From: Candidatus Avimuribaculum pullicola
GTDB lineage: Bacteria > Bacteroidota > Bacteroidia > Bacteroidales > Muribaculaceae
Length of the DNA: 64,000 nt
NCBI GenBank assembly: GCA_018716295.1
Contig: DVKC01000032.1
Span: 1-64,000 of the forward strand
Direction of reading: 5' to 3'
This document shows positions 18,115-27,833 of the stretch, piece after piece. Below the pieces are notes generated by a model. It was given only the letters and a program-made list of their open reading frames with translations. It was not told where the DNA came from and searched no databases. Each line of letters starts with the position of its first letter. Position 1 is the stretch's first letter. Made by a program: the position numbers and the translations under genes.

Positions 18115-19356
18115 ATGGACGAAATGCCCGACATAACAGCAACATACGGCATAAACGATGCATTCTTTGACTTTATCGACAAGCATTCAACTTGCGACAC
18201 TGCCAAGTTGCTGTTGTCGAAGAGCAACAATGCTACCGATTTCGACCTCAAGTTTGCCGTCATGCAAATTCATTGCCGGCAACGCATAACCAAGAAATTG
18301 CCTCAAATTGTACGGCTGAAACATTTCTTGTTTCCATCGGCACTTGCCACCGAGCAATGCACTTGCCAAGTAGTGGCCCAATTCCACTCCACGCTATTCG
18401 AAGGAATGCACTCCGTGGCCGACCTTACTGCCGGGCTCGGCATCGACGACTACTACATAGCCCAACAAGTGAAAACTCTCACATCGGTGGAAATAACCCA
18501 GCTGCTTGCAACCACACTGCGCCACAACATGGACTTGTACCGCCCCAACGTGACGGTAGTCAATGCCGATGCCTTCACTTGGCTTGGCCAAGCCATCGCC
18601 AATGGACTGCGCTTCGATGCCGTTTTTATTGACCCTGCTCGCAGAGGCGAAAACGACCGCCGTATTTACAGCCTCACCGACTGCCAACCCAATGTGTTAC
18701 AACTTCTCGACCCTATAAAGCATATCACCGACACGTTGTTCATAAAAGCCTCCCCTATGTACGACGTGGCGCAATGTATCTCAGAAGTTCCCGGCATCAC
18801 GCACATTTGGATAGTGGCGGTCAACAACGAGTGCAAAGAGCTGCTGTTACGCACCTCCCTTGATGCGAACTCCAACCTCGAAAAAAAGGTGACAATAAAC
18901 ACATTGAATTTTGAAAACGAAGACTCGCCACAGTCACTCACACTTTCAATTCCACGCAGCAACACGCCACCCATAAAGTATTGCGACAGAATACTCACTT
19001 TCCTCTACGAACCCAACTGCTGCATAATGAAAGCCCAGGCTTTCAACGAATTGACAGCTATTTACGACCAGCTACTAAAGCTCAGCGTAAACACCCATTT
19101 GTTCACGGCCGACACTGCCTATACCGATTTCCCTGGTCGTAGCTTCAAGGTTATTGAAACAATTCCGTTCAAGAGTTCATGCATCAAGCAGGTGCGGACG
19201 AAATACCCCAAAGCCAACATCAGCACCCGCAACTTCAGACTCTCGGCACAGGAATTGAAGAAAAAACTGAAAATTGATGATGGCGGCAACATATACATCT
19301 TCGCCACCACCTCGGGCAGCGACAACTTGCTTGTCATCACAAAAAAATTGCAATAA
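18115..19356 (+). CDS. Class I SAM-dependent methyltransferase, PG_1098 family with THUMP-like domain
   Basis: About 413 residues. An N-terminal helical part is followed by a methyltransferase core: VADLTAGLGIDDYYIA (SAM-binding), VEITQLLA, VVNADAF and the DAVFIDPARRGEN motif, where DPARR is typical of this family. The C-terminal part (SRSFKVIETIPFKSS to the end) corresponds to the THUMP-like domain described for PG_1098 of Porphyromonas gingivalis. An RNA substrate is likely but unproven. I prefer the ATG at 18115, just after the recQ stop; an upstream ATG at 18082 would overlap recQ by 26 bases. Confidence 0.8.
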   Translation: MDEMPDITATYGINDAFFDFIDKHSTCDTAKLLLSKSNNATDFDLKFAVMQIHCRQRITKKLPQIVRLKHFLFPSALATEQCTCQVVAQFHSTLFEGMHSVADLTAGLGIDDYYIAQQVKTLTSVEITQLLATTLRHNMDLYRPNVTVVNADAFTWLGQAIANGLRFDAVFIDPARRGENDRRIYSLTDCQPNVLQLLDPIKHITDTLFIKASPMYDVAQCISEVPGITHIWIVAVNNECKELLLRTSLDANSNLEKKVTINTLNFENEDSPQSLTLSIPRSNTPPIKYCDRILTFLYEPNCCIMKAQAFNELTAIYDQLLKLSVNTHLFTADTAYTDFPGRSFKVIETIPFKSSCIKQVRTKYPKANISTRNFRLSAQELKKKLKIDDGGNIYIFATTSGSDNLLVITKKLQ

Positions 19357-19409
19357 TGTGGCACACATTTTGTTAATCAATAAAGTTCAATAATTACATT
19401 CGACAAGAC

Positions 19410-21638
19410 ATGAATGACCACGATATAAAGAATGGTTGGGAAAAAATAAATTCCTATATCGAAAAAAATAACATATACCTCACATTCGCCGCTTTCGAAG
19501 AGGCAATCAAGCAATCGCCCGACTATGAAGTGGGCGAACAGCTGTCGGCCCTGCAAACCTCCTACCGATACATGCTCTCATACATGGCGCAAGGCATGGA
19601 AGACCCGCAAAAAGAGAAAATCTACAACGACCTGCTCAAATCGCTCTACGACTCTAACGACACTTATTGCCACAACCGCATGGTGCAATCCTCCCCGTCG
19701 ATGTACATCGCCAGACAGAAAGACTTCGGCAACGCTGCCGCAAGCCTCAACATGGTGTATAGGGAATACGCCACCGAGCTTGAACACTATAAGCTATACG
19801 CCGAAATACCCGACGAGGATACCGACAAAAACAAAGCCATAGAATTGTGCCGCAACATGGAAAAAGCCGAAACACGGCTGTTCAACTATGTGTGGACTAT
19901 GTTCAAACCTGGGCAACAAGAATGCGAGCAGCTGGCCGCCATCATGAAAGATGCGGCAGTACCCATGCACACGCGCATACTGCTATTGTCGGCCATATTC
20001 CTCAACATCAACACATTCTTCAACGAACGGCTCATATTGCTGCTGTTCGACCTGTTGGCATTCTACCGCGATGATAACGAGATGTCCATGCGCACGATGT
20101 GCTGCTTGTTCCTGTCACTGCTACGCCATAACCACCGTGCCATGCTCCACGACAGCATCACAAGCCGCATCGACGAGTTGAAGCACGACCAACACATGAC
20201 CAACGCCCTGCAACTCATAGTGATGCAATACGTCCGTAGCTGCAACACCGACAATCTCACCAAGATGGTGCGCGACAAGCTCCTACCCATCATGCACGCA
20301 AGCCCATCGATAATCAAGGCTTTCAAAGACCGCAAAATCAACCCCGACGACATCTCCGACATCGAGGGCAACCCCGAGTGGGAAAATTTCCTCGAAAAAA
20401 GCGGACTTGCCGACAAGGTTAAAGAAATAAACGAAATGCAGATGGAAGGCGACGACGTTTTCATGGGCATGTTCTCCCAGCTAAAGTCGTTCCCGTTCTT
20501 CAACGAGATAGCCAACTGGTTCCTGCCTTTCCACGACAAGCATTCGGCTGTAGCATTGTCGCCAATAGCAAACAACCGCCTGATGATTAACATCATCACT
20601 AATTCGCGGTTCCTCTGCGATAGCGACCGATTCTCGTTCTGCCTGTCAATCAGTTCCATCCCCGAGGAACAACGTAACGCAATGCTCGAACAGTTCGACG
20701 CACAAAATGAAATGCTCGACGAGATTAAAAGTGCAGCTGTGGCTGGCAATAAAGCCACTCAAAAGCAGATCATTACCAACTACATGCAAGACCTGTACCG
20801 CTTCTTCAAGCTATACAGCCGCCACAGCGAGTTTGCCAACCCATTCGAGGGCAACCTGCTCGATTTCACCATATTGTCGGACATCATCTGCACGACCGAC
20901 AACCTGCTACTGATAGGTGAATACTATTTTAAAGGAAACTATTACGAACCTGCACTGCCATTCTTCCTCAAATCGATTGAAGGCTCGGAAATGCGCCAAC
21001 CAAACGTGCTGCAAAAGATAGGGTTCTGCTACCAGCGTTTGCGCCGATACGACAAGGCACTGGAATATTACTTGCGCTATGACCTGTTCGACGGCGACAA
21101 CCTATGGAACATCAAGCACATAGCCGCCACATACAAGTCGATGGAAAATCTGGCAAAGGCCGTCGAATACTACAAGAAAGCCGAAGCTATGGCCCCCGAC
21201 GACTTGTCGGTATGCCTCAACATAGGGCACTGCCTGCTGGGGCTCGAACGTGTGGACGAGGCACTCAAATACTACTACAAGGCCGACTATATGGGCACTC
21301 CCGACGACCCCAAAACGTTGCGGCCCATCGCCTGGTGCCACTTCTTGCAAAAGAATTTTGAACAAAGCGAAAAAGCCTACGTAAAGCTAATCAACAGCCA
21401 AAACAAAAAATCAGACGACCTGCTCAACCTGGGACACGTGAGGCTTGCAATGGGGCACGTAAAAGAAGCCATCGAGGCCTACCACGAATGCGTGGTGATG
21501 CTCCGCGGCCTTTCGCCCAACACTACAAACATATTATTCTCCAACCTCTTAAACCCCGACCGCAAGTATCTCGAAGCCTGCGGCATATCCCCGCTTGACA
21601 TCAATCTGATACTCGATATTATAAACTATAAAATATAA
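19410..21638 (+). CDS. Large cytoplasmic TPR protein, function unknown
   Basis: 742 residues, no signal peptide. The N-terminal 450 residues are helical and not recognised. The C-terminal third holds about six tetratricopeptide repeats (for example GNYYEPALPFFLKSIEGS, YDKALEYYLRYDL, LAKAVEYYKKAEAMAPDD, VDEALKYYYKADYM, VKEAIEAYHECVV). It ends 10 bases before the M3 peptidase gene, so the two are probably co-transcribed. No function can be read from the sequence beyond protein binding. Confidence 0.75.
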   Translation: MNDHDIKNGWEKINSYIEKNNIYLTFAAFEEAIKQSPDYEVGEQLSALQTSYRYMLSYMAQGMEDPQKEKIYNDLLKSLYDSNDTYCHNRMVQSSPSMYIARQKDFGNAAASLNMVYREYATELEHYKLYAEIPDEDTDKNKAIELCRNMEKAETRLFNYVWTMFKPGQQECEQLAAIMKDAAVPMHTRILLLSAIFLNINTFFNERLILLLFDLLAFYRDDNEMSMRTMCCLFLSLLRHNHRAMLHDSITSRIDELKHDQHMTNALQLIVMQYVRSCNTDNLTKMVRDKLLPIMHASPSIIKAFKDRKINPDDISDIEGNPEWENFLEKSGLADKVKEINEMQMEGDDVFMGMFSQLKSFPFFNEIANWFLPFHDKHSAVALSPIANNRLMINIITNSRFLCDSDRFSFCLSISSIPEEQRNAMLEQFDAQNEMLDEIKSAAVAGNKATQKQIITNYMQDLYRFFKLYSRHSEFANPFEGNLLDFTILSDIICTTDNLLLIGEYYFKGNYYEPALPFFLKSIEGSEMRQPNVLQKIGFCYQRLRRYDKALEYYLRYDLFDGDNLWNIKHIAATYKSMENLAKAVEYYKKAEAMAPDDLSVCLNIGHCLLGLERVDEALKYYYKADYMGTPDDPKTLRPIAWCHFLQKNFEQSEKAYVKLINSQNKKSDDLLNLGHVRLAMGHVKEAIEAYHECVVMLRGLSPNTTNILFSNLLNPDRKYLEACGISPLDINLILDIINYKI

Positions 21639-21648
21639 ACTCTTATTA

Positions 21649-23745
21649 ATGAAGAAAATTTTATTTATCCTATTATCAATCTTGCTACTACAATCAACAG
21701 CTATGATGAGAGCCGATAACGTGTTCCTGCACGAGTTCAAAACCACCAACGGGCTTATCCCGTTTGACTACTTCACCAATGCCGACTTCGAGCCGGCCAT
21801 CATGGAGGGCATCAAGGAGCAAAACCAAGAAATCGCGTCAATCGTGAACCAACGCTCGATGCCCACGTTTGAAAACACCATCGTCGCCCTCGAACGTAGC
21901 GGGCAGACGCTCAACCGCACACTTTATGTGTTCTATGCGATGCTGTCGTCAAACGCCGACGATGAGTTGATGGCAATCTCTCAAAAAATGTCACCGATAC
22001 TCTCGGAACACGGTGCCAACATTACCCTCAACCAGCAACTGTGGGAACGAATCAAATACGTGTATGACAACCGCGATAAGCTCGCACTCGACCGCGAAGA
22101 CTCGATGCTGCTCGAAAACACCTACGAGTCGTTTGTCAACAGCGGCGCCAACCTCCAAGGCGACGACCGCGAAACCTACCGCCGCCTCACAACCGAGCTT
22201 AGCAACCTCACGCTCGCATTCGGACAAAACGCCCTGAAAGCCATGAACAGCAACGAACTGTGGCTCACCGCCGACGACCTCGACGGACTGCCACAAAACC
22301 TCATCGATGCTGCCAAACTGGCTGCCGAGGAGAAAGGCCGCACCGATGCCTACCTGTTCACCACACAAGCCCCAAGCTACCGCCCATTCCTGCAATACTC
22401 GGCAAGACGCGACTTGCGCGAGAAACTCTACCGCATGTATAACACCATGTGCACCGAGGGCGAATACAGCAATATCGAGAACATCAAGCAAATCACGCTG
22501 AAGCGTATGCAGCTTGCGCACCTTATGGGCTACAAGACATTTGCCGAATACAAGCAGAAACATACAATGGCGGGCAAACCCGAAAATGTATATAACCTGC
22601 TCGACCAGTTGCGCGATGCCTACCTGCCAGTCATGAACGAAGAACTTGAATCGCTCACAAAATTTGCCTCGGAACTCGAAGGTGAACCTATCACGCTTCA
22701 AGCCTGGGACTATAGCTACTACAGCAACAAGCAGAAAGACAGCCTTTACAGCATCAACGATGAAATGTTGCGCCCATACTTCGAGCTAAACAACGTCATC
22801 AAGGGCGTATTCGGCCTTGCCACTCGCCTTTATGGGCTGCATTTCACCCAGAACTACGACGCACAAGTGCTTACACCCGATGTGAAGGTATATAATGTAA
22901 CCGACGACAACGGCAACTATGTGGGTGCACTGTATGCCGACTTCTTCCCTCGTGCCACCAAGCGCAGCGGAGCATGGATGACCAACTACCGCGAACAGTG
23001 CATCTCGGCCGACGGCACCAACATTCGCCCTATCGTGTCGATTACGATGAACTTCACCATGCCTACACCCGACAAACCGTCGCTGCTGACGTTTGACGAG
23101 GTTGAAACATTCCTGCACGAATTTGGCCACGCACTGCAAGGCTTGCTCGCCAATACCAAATACGCTTCACTCTCTGGCACAAATGTTTACCGCGACTATG
23201 TGGAACTCCCCTCGCAGTTCAACGAAAACTTCTTGCTGCAACGCGAATTCCTCGACACATTTGCCAAGCATTACCAGACGGGCGAAACCATCCCGCAAGA
23301 ATTAATCGACCGCGTCGTTGCCGCTTCGCAATATGCCGCTGGATACCTGTGTGTAAGGCAGCTCAACTTTGGCTACCTCGACATGGCATTCCACACCATC
23401 AACAAGCCCATTGACGATGTTGCGGCTTTCGAGGCCAATGCCATAAAAGACGTGAAACAATTCGACATCGCCAGTGGCTGCCTCATCTGCCCTGTGTTCT
23501 CCCACATTTTCTCGGGTGGTTATGCAGCAGGATACTACAGCTATAAATGGGCCGAAGTCCTCGAAGCCGATGCATTCGCAAAATTTGAGGAAGATGGCAT
23601 CTTCAATCCAGCCACAGCCAAGTCGTTCAAAGACAACATACTTAGCACAGGCGGCACCGAAGACCCGCAAGTGCTTTACAAGCGATTCCGTGGTCGTGAA
23701 GCCACCATCGATGCACTGCTCAAGCGCGACGGCATAAAACACTGA
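21649..23745 (+). CDS. dcp: M3-family metallopeptidase (Dcp / oligopeptidase type)
   Basis: 698-residue zinc peptidase. The first 24 residues form a signal peptide (MKKILFILLSILLLQSTAMM), suggesting a periplasmic enzyme. The zinc motif is FLHEFGHAL near residue 490, with the third ligand region ELPSQFNENF downstream. The C-terminal FSGGYAAGYYSYKWAEVLEADAF block is diagnostic of peptidyl-dipeptidase Dcp and oligopeptidase A. Dcp removes C-terminal dipeptides, consistent with peptide scavenging. Dcp rather than oligopeptidase A is an inference. Confidence 0.9.
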   Translation: MKKILFILLSILLLQSTAMMRADNVFLHEFKTTNGLIPFDYFTNADFEPAIMEGIKEQNQEIASIVNQRSMPTFENTIVALERSGQTLNRTLYVFYAMLSSNADDELMAISQKMSPILSEHGANITLNQQLWERIKYVYDNRDKLALDREDSMLLENTYESFVNSGANLQGDDRETYRRLTTELSNLTLAFGQNALKAMNSNELWLTADDLDGLPQNLIDAAKLAAEEKGRTDAYLFTTQAPSYRPFLQYSARRDLREKLYRMYNTMCTEGEYSNIENIKQITLKRMQLAHLMGYKTFAEYKQKHTMAGKPENVYNLLDQLRDAYLPVMNEELESLTKFASELEGEPITLQAWDYSYYSNKQKDSLYSINDEMLRPYFELNNVIKGVFGLATRLYGLHFTQNYDAQVLTPDVKVYNVTDDNGNYVGALYADFFPRATKRSGAWMTNYREQCISADGTNIRPIVSITMNFTMPTPDKPSLLTFDEVETFLHEFGHALQGLLANTKYASLSGTNVYRDYVELPSQFNENFLLQREFLDTFAKHYQTGETIPQELIDRVVAASQYAAGYLCVRQLNFGYLDMAFHTINKPIDDVAAFEANAIKDVKQFDIASGCLICPVFSHIFSGGYAAGYYSYKWAEVLEADAFAKFEEDGIFNPATAKSFKDNILSTGGTEDPQVLYKRFRGREATIDALLKRDGIKH

Positions 23746-23769
23746 TAACACACATATTCCGACTATAAT

Positions 23770-23814
23770 GTTTCGGCACGGCTCAGGGAAATCCATCTCG
23801 AACCGTGCCGAAAC
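23770..23814 (+). terminator. Terminator after the M3 peptidase gene
   Basis: Perfect 12-bp stem GTTTCGGCACGG (23770-23781) with CCGTGCCGAAAC (23803-23814), followed by a weak T run. Confidence 0.7.
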
Positions 23815-23882
23815 TCTATTACCCCCCCTCTCCTTTTTGAAAAAATAATCAGCTTGCTGTTTTTTTATAGCTTTAAAATTAG

Positions 23883-23890
23883 TATTTTTG
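23883..23890 (+). promoter_or_regulatory. Candidate -7 box of the six-gene operon at 23.9-30.6 kb
   Basis: TATTTTTG matches TAnnTTTG, 49 bases upstream of the dCMP deaminase ATG. No clear -33 box. Confidence 0.45.
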
Positions 23891-23938
23891 CAACTCGCAT
23901 AACTGCCAATTAAGTTAGTGTAGTTTGATTAAGTATAT

Positions 23939-24379
23939 ATGAATAACGAAATTACGTCCGAGAAACAGCGGTTACTTGATGAGAGATACTTGAGAATGGC
24001 TATCATCTGGGCCGAAAACTCCTATTGCGTCCGCCGCAAAGTAGGAGCCCTGATTGTAAAGGACAACATGATTATTTCTGACGGCTACAACGGAACTCCG
24101 TCGGGATTTGAAAATGTGTGCGAGGATGAAGATGGCTTGACCAAGCCCTACGTGCTACATGCCGAAGCCAATGCAATCACCAAGGTAGCACGCAGCAACA
24201 ACAGCAGCGAAGGTGCCACATTGTACATCACCGATGCTCCATGCATAGAATGCGCCAAGCTGATAATACAAGCAGGCATACGCCGAATTGTTTACACCAA
24301 GTCATACCGCCTCGACGACGGGCTCAAACTGCTCGAACGCGCCGGGATAGAATGCGTCAAATTGCAATTAAACCTATAA
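23939..24379 (+). CDS. Deoxycytidylate (dCMP) deaminase
   Basis: 146-residue zinc enzyme converting dCMP to dUMP for thymidylate synthesis. Zinc-ligand motifs are HAEANAI and the PCIECAK pair, with the N-terminal SYCVRRKVGALIVKD and the substrate loop GYNGTPSGF typical of ComEB-like dCMP deaminases. First gene of a tight operon; the next starts after 22 bases. Confidence 0.92.
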   Translation: MNNEITSEKQRLLDERYLRMAIIWAENSYCVRRKVGALIVKDNMIISDGYNGTPSGFENVCEDEDGLTKPYVLHAEANAITKVARSNNSSEGATLYITDAPCIECAKLIIQAGIRRIVYTKSYRLDDGLKLLERAGIECVKLQLNL

Positions 24380-24401
24380 CCGCCACCGTATTCTTAGCTT
24401 T

Positions 24402-26045
24402 ATGAAATATAAAGACCCATTTGTGTGGATACCTCTTGCCATCTCATTAGCCGTTGTCGGCGGCATGTTGCTCGGCGACATGTTCACGGGCAAGCCCTAC
24501 GTGGCCGATTACGACAGGAAATTAAATACCATACTTAACCTTGTCGCCGACGATTATGTCGATACCGTCACAATTAGCGAATTGGTAGAAAAAGCCGTAC
24601 CGAAAATCCTCACCGACCTCGACCCGCACACAATATACATTCCAGCTAAAGACCTGACTGCCGTCAACGACGAGCTTGAAGGCAGTTTCAGCGGGATAGG
24701 AATAACATTTGCAATATTCGACGACACCATCAGGGTGACGCAAGTATTGGAAGGCGGGCCGTCAGAAAAGGCCGGATTGCAAGCTGGCGACAGAATTGTA
24801 ACCATCGACGACTCCACTTTCGTCGGCTCGGGGCTTAACCTCAACGAAGTCCGCGACAAGCATTTGAAAGGAGCAAAAAACACTATCGTAAAACTCGGCA
24901 TCAAGCGCGGCAATGCACAGCAATTGACCTCTTATGACGTAATTCGCGGCGATGTCCCCGTAAAATCGGTTGATGTCGCTTACATGGTTGACAAAACCAC
25001 GGGATACGTCAAGGTTGACCGTTTTGGCCGCACCACATACGACGAATTTCTCAATGCCCTGATTTTCCTTAAAAGCAAAGGCGCAACAAAGTATATCATC
25101 GACCTGCGTGGCAACGCGGGCGGATACATGGAAATGGCAATATTGATGGCCAACGAATTCCTGCCACCCAACCAACTGATAGTGTTCACCAAGGGGCGTG
25201 AAAAGCGCAACGACACCGAAGTATGGAGCGATGGCAACGGATCGTTCCAAGAAGACGAACTTGTAGTGCTCCTCGACGAATATTCGGCCAGCGCAAGCGA
25301 AATATTCGCCGGTGCAATACAAGACAACGACCGTGGATTAATCATTGGCCGCCGCTCTTTTGGCAAGGGACTGGTACAACGCCAATTCACCCTGCCCGAC
25401 AGCAGTGCCATCAGAATGACCATATCCCGCTACTACACCCCATCGGGACGATGCATACAAAAGGATTACAAACATGGCGAAGACCAGTACAACCAAGAAC
25501 TGCTCGACCGCTACAGCCACGGCGAACTTTACAGCCAGGACAGCATACGCATCGACACAACACAGATTTTTGTCACCACGCATGGCCGCAAAGTATATGG
25601 CGGTGGCGGCATTATCCCCGACATCTTCGTGCCAAACGACACATCGGGCATAACGTCCTACTACCTGAAAGCCGCCAATGCTGGAATGCTACAGAAGTAT
25701 GCCTACAGGTTTGCCGACCGTAATAGGGAAAAACTCGCCGCCTCTGACGACTACACACACATGCTACGCCAGTTGCCGAGCGACGATATACTTCTCAACG
25801 ATTTTGTTTATTATGCTTCGCGCAACGGTGTTCCTGCAAGGTGGTATTACATAAACATTTCACGCAAGTTGATAACCACCCAGTTGAAAGCACTTATAGC
25901 GCAATACATATTCGGCGATGAGGCATTCTACCCTATCTTCAACGAAGACGACAACAACATTGCAGCCGCAGTCAAGGCGTTCAAGCAACACCAAGCTGAA
26001 TTTCCCATAACACCGGAAAGCGACAATGGAAAAAAAAGAAATTAG
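24402..26045 (+). CDS. ctpA: C-terminal processing protease, S41 family
   Basis: 547-residue envelope protease. An N-terminal hydrophobic anchor (FVWIPLAISLAVVGGMLLG) is followed by a PDZ domain (GSFSGIGITF to GPSEKAGLQAGDRIVTIDD). In the S41 catalytic domain the serine lies in EYSASASEIFAGA (near residues 292-304) and the lysine in RSFGKGLVQ. YYTPSGRCIQKDY is a family hallmark. About 120 further residues follow the core. Known CtpA-type proteases trim C-termini of periplasmic substrates. The gene overlaps the next by 20 bases. Confidence 0.92.
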   Translation: MKYKDPFVWIPLAISLAVVGGMLLGDMFTGKPYVADYDRKLNTILNLVADDYVDTVTISELVEKAVPKILTDLDPHTIYIPAKDLTAVNDELEGSFSGIGITFAIFDDTIRVTQVLEGGPSEKAGLQAGDRIVTIDDSTFVGSGLNLNEVRDKHLKGAKNTIVKLGIKRGNAQQLTSYDVIRGDVPVKSVDVAYMVDKTTGYVKVDRFGRTTYDEFLNALIFLKSKGATKYIIDLRGNAGGYMEMAILMANEFLPPNQLIVFTKGREKRNDTEVWSDGNGSFQEDELVVLLDEYSASASEIFAGAIQDNDRGLIIGRRSFGKGLVQRQFTLPDSSAIRMTISRYYTPSGRCIQKDYKHGEDQYNQELLDRYSHGELYSQDSIRIDTTQIFVTTHGRKVYGGGGIIPDIFVPNDTSGITSYYLKAANAGMLQKYAYRFADRNREKLAASDDYTHMLRQLPSDDILLNDFVYYASRNGVPARWYYINISRKLITTQLKALIAQYIFGDEAFYPIFNEDDNNIAAAVKAFKQHQAEFPITPESDNGKKRN

Positions 26046-26604
26046 AAGCATCATTCGCAGCTTAAAGAAACTCATAATCCCAAATATCAATGACATTTCC
26101 ACTATGGAACGCAATTTGTTTTCCAAGGTGGAAATGTTGCATGAGTTCTCACATAGCCGCAACATATTGATGTACCACTCGCTCAGTGACGAATTTCCCA
26201 CAACAAGCACTCTCGAACTGTGGCAATCGGCGGGCAAGCACATATTCCTGCCGCGCGTGAACGGCAACGATCTGGAAATATTGCGCTACCAGCCAGGATA
26301 CACCCATACAGGAGCATACGGCATCACCGAACCTTCAAACACCGACGAAACAGCCACCGCCGACATGATAGACCTGATAATAGTGCCGGCAATGGCATTT
26401 GACCCCAATGGCAACAGGCTGGGACGCGGCAAGGGGTTCTACGACAGACTTTTCACACAGTCGCAAGCCGTGCGCATAGGTGTATGTTTCGACTTTCAAT
26501 TGCTCGACGACATTCCCACCGAGCCTCACGACGTGCCGATGCACATCGTCGTCACACCAAGCACGACTATTAATCTACACAATACCAATAAATCATGGCT
26601 TTAA
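26026..26604 (+). CDS. 5-formyltetrahydrofolate cyclo-ligase
   Basis: 192 residues. Converts 5-formyl-THF to 5,10-methenyl-THF with ATP. The signature RLGRGKGFYDRLF near residue 130 and the preceding IIVPAMAFDPNGN are diagnostic; the N-terminal KKEIRSIIRSLKK helix is normal. It overlaps the end of ctpA and the start of the next gene by 10 bases, which argues for coupled translation. Whether a folate link explains the operon is unclear. Confidence 0.92.
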   Translation: MEKKEIRSIIRSLKKLIIPNINDISTMERNLFSKVEMLHEFSHSRNILMYHSLSDEFPTTSTLELWQSAGKHIFLPRVNGNDLEILRYQPGYTHTGAYGITEPSNTDETATADMIDLIIVPAMAFDPNGNRLGRGKGFYDRLFTQSQAVRIGVCFDFQLLDDIPTEPHDVPMHIVVTPSTTINLHNTNKSWL

Positions 26605-27281
26605 TCAACAAATACAGCAAATTATCTGATGTTATCCTCGAAGACCCATCGGTAATCACAATCCTGAACCGCTTCAACATATTCCTTGGTGTGGGCGACA
26701 AGACCGTCGAACAGGTTTGCACCGAGAAAAAGCTCGATACCGACTTCTTCACCATCATTCTCAACACTTTTTCAAACGAGGAATATTTTCCCGAAAAACT
26801 GTTCAGAAACTTTAATGTAAAAATCATCATTGATTACCTCAACTGCACCAATAGCTACTACAGGCAATTCATTATTCCCAACATTGAAAGCCATTTCAAC
26901 CTGTTGCTGAAACGCAGCGAGGACGACAACACCAACCTTGAACTGCTGCACAAGTTCTTCCTGGAAGTGAAAGCCGAATTGCTGGGACGCATCAATGCCG
27001 ACACATCAACGCTTTTCCCCGAAATACTCAACCTCGACAAAGCTACAAGCAATTGCCGCAATGATGTACCAGTCGGCAGCATCGAAACGGGCGACGCTAT
27101 CGAAGACAAAATCGACGACCTGGTAAACATGTTTGTGATACATCTGACAGGGAAGTACGATACCAACCTGTGCATCGCTGTCTTATTTGCAATCATCAGC
27201 CTGAAAAAAGACCTGAGCCAAAACAACAGGATACGCAACCGCATTTTAATGCCCATTTTCCATTTCTTGAAAAATGCCTAA
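26595..27281 (+). CDS. RIC/ScdA-like protein lacking the metal ligands
   Basis: 228 residues. Residues 8-55 (LSDVILEDPSVITILNRF to KKLDTDFF) follow the ScdA N-terminal (DUF542) pattern, but the conserved Cys-Cys-Gly-Gly is replaced by FLGVGDK. The next 100 residues follow the hemerythrin-like domain of iron-sulfur repair proteins (IIIDYLNCTNSYYRQFIIPNI, then LFPEIL). The expected HH, HPEL and HMxKEE ligand positions carry other residues. It therefore looks like the same fold without a di-iron site. Its gene overlaps that of the LuxR-type regulator by 8 bases, suggesting the pair works together. Assignment is by pattern only. Confidence 0.55.
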   Translation: MALINKYSKLSDVILEDPSVITILNRFNIFLGVGDKTVEQVCTEKKLDTDFFTIILNTFSNEEYFPEKLFRNFNVKIIIDYLNCTNSYYRQFIIPNIESHFNLLLKRSEDDNTNLELLHKFFLEVKAELLGRINADTSTLFPEILNLDKATSNCRNDVPVGSIETGDAIEDKIDDLVNMFVIHLTGKYDTNLCIAVLFAIISLKKDLSQNNRIRNRILMPIFHFLKNA

Positions 27282-27822
27282 ACCCTCAGCACTGATAATA
27301 ACGACCGACACGTTGCGCGCCATAGGCGCAAAACACATGCTCGAAAGCCTCTTTGACATTGCTGCCCACATTGCCGTGGACAACGACAATGAATCGATAG
27401 CCGACGACATGGAACGGTGCGACATCATATTTGCCGACGAACGCAGCAGCCTGTCATACCTCGACCTACTCATTCCGAAGAAAGCCAAAACGGTAATCCT
27501 CACCGACAAAGATGCCAGCCGCCACCTCAAGTCGTGGCTGCATGTCAACACCGATGCCGATAGCGACCACTTGGTAGAAGAAATCACATCGATATTGAAA
27601 CACATCAAGCGAAACAACTTGGTGCGAATGGAACTGTCAACCCGAGAAACCGACGTGTTGCGCCTCATGGCGCAAGGGTTGACCAACAAGGAAATCGCCG
27701 ACAACCTCAATATAAGCATCAACACAGTCCTATCTCATCGCAAGAATATTTCGGCAAAGTTAGGCATCAAAAGTGTGTCGGGACTGTGTGTTTATGCTAT
27801 GATGAATGGAATTATCAACTAA
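27274..27822 (+). CDS. LuxR/NarL-type transcriptional regulator
   Basis: 182 residues. The C-terminal HTH_LuxR domain is clear (LSTRETDVLRLMAQGLTNKE, then TVLSHRKNISAKLGI). The N-terminal 110 residues resemble a receiver domain (ALIITTD, DIIFADERSS, VILTDKD), but the acidic cluster after strand 1 and the usual lysine after strand 5 are not obvious, so it may be a pseudo-receiver not controlled by phosphorylation. It overlaps the RIC-like gene; no histidine kinase is adjacent. Confidence 0.82.
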   Translation: MPKPSALIITTDTLRAIGAKHMLESLFDIAAHIAVDNDNESIADDMERCDIIFADERSSLSYLDLLIPKKAKTVILTDKDASRHLKSWLHVNTDADSDHLVEEITSILKHIKRNNLVRMELSTRETDVLRLMAQGLTNKEIADNLNISINTVLSHRKNISAKLGIKSVSGLCVYAMMNGIIN

Positions 27823-27833
27823 ATCTTTTTTAT

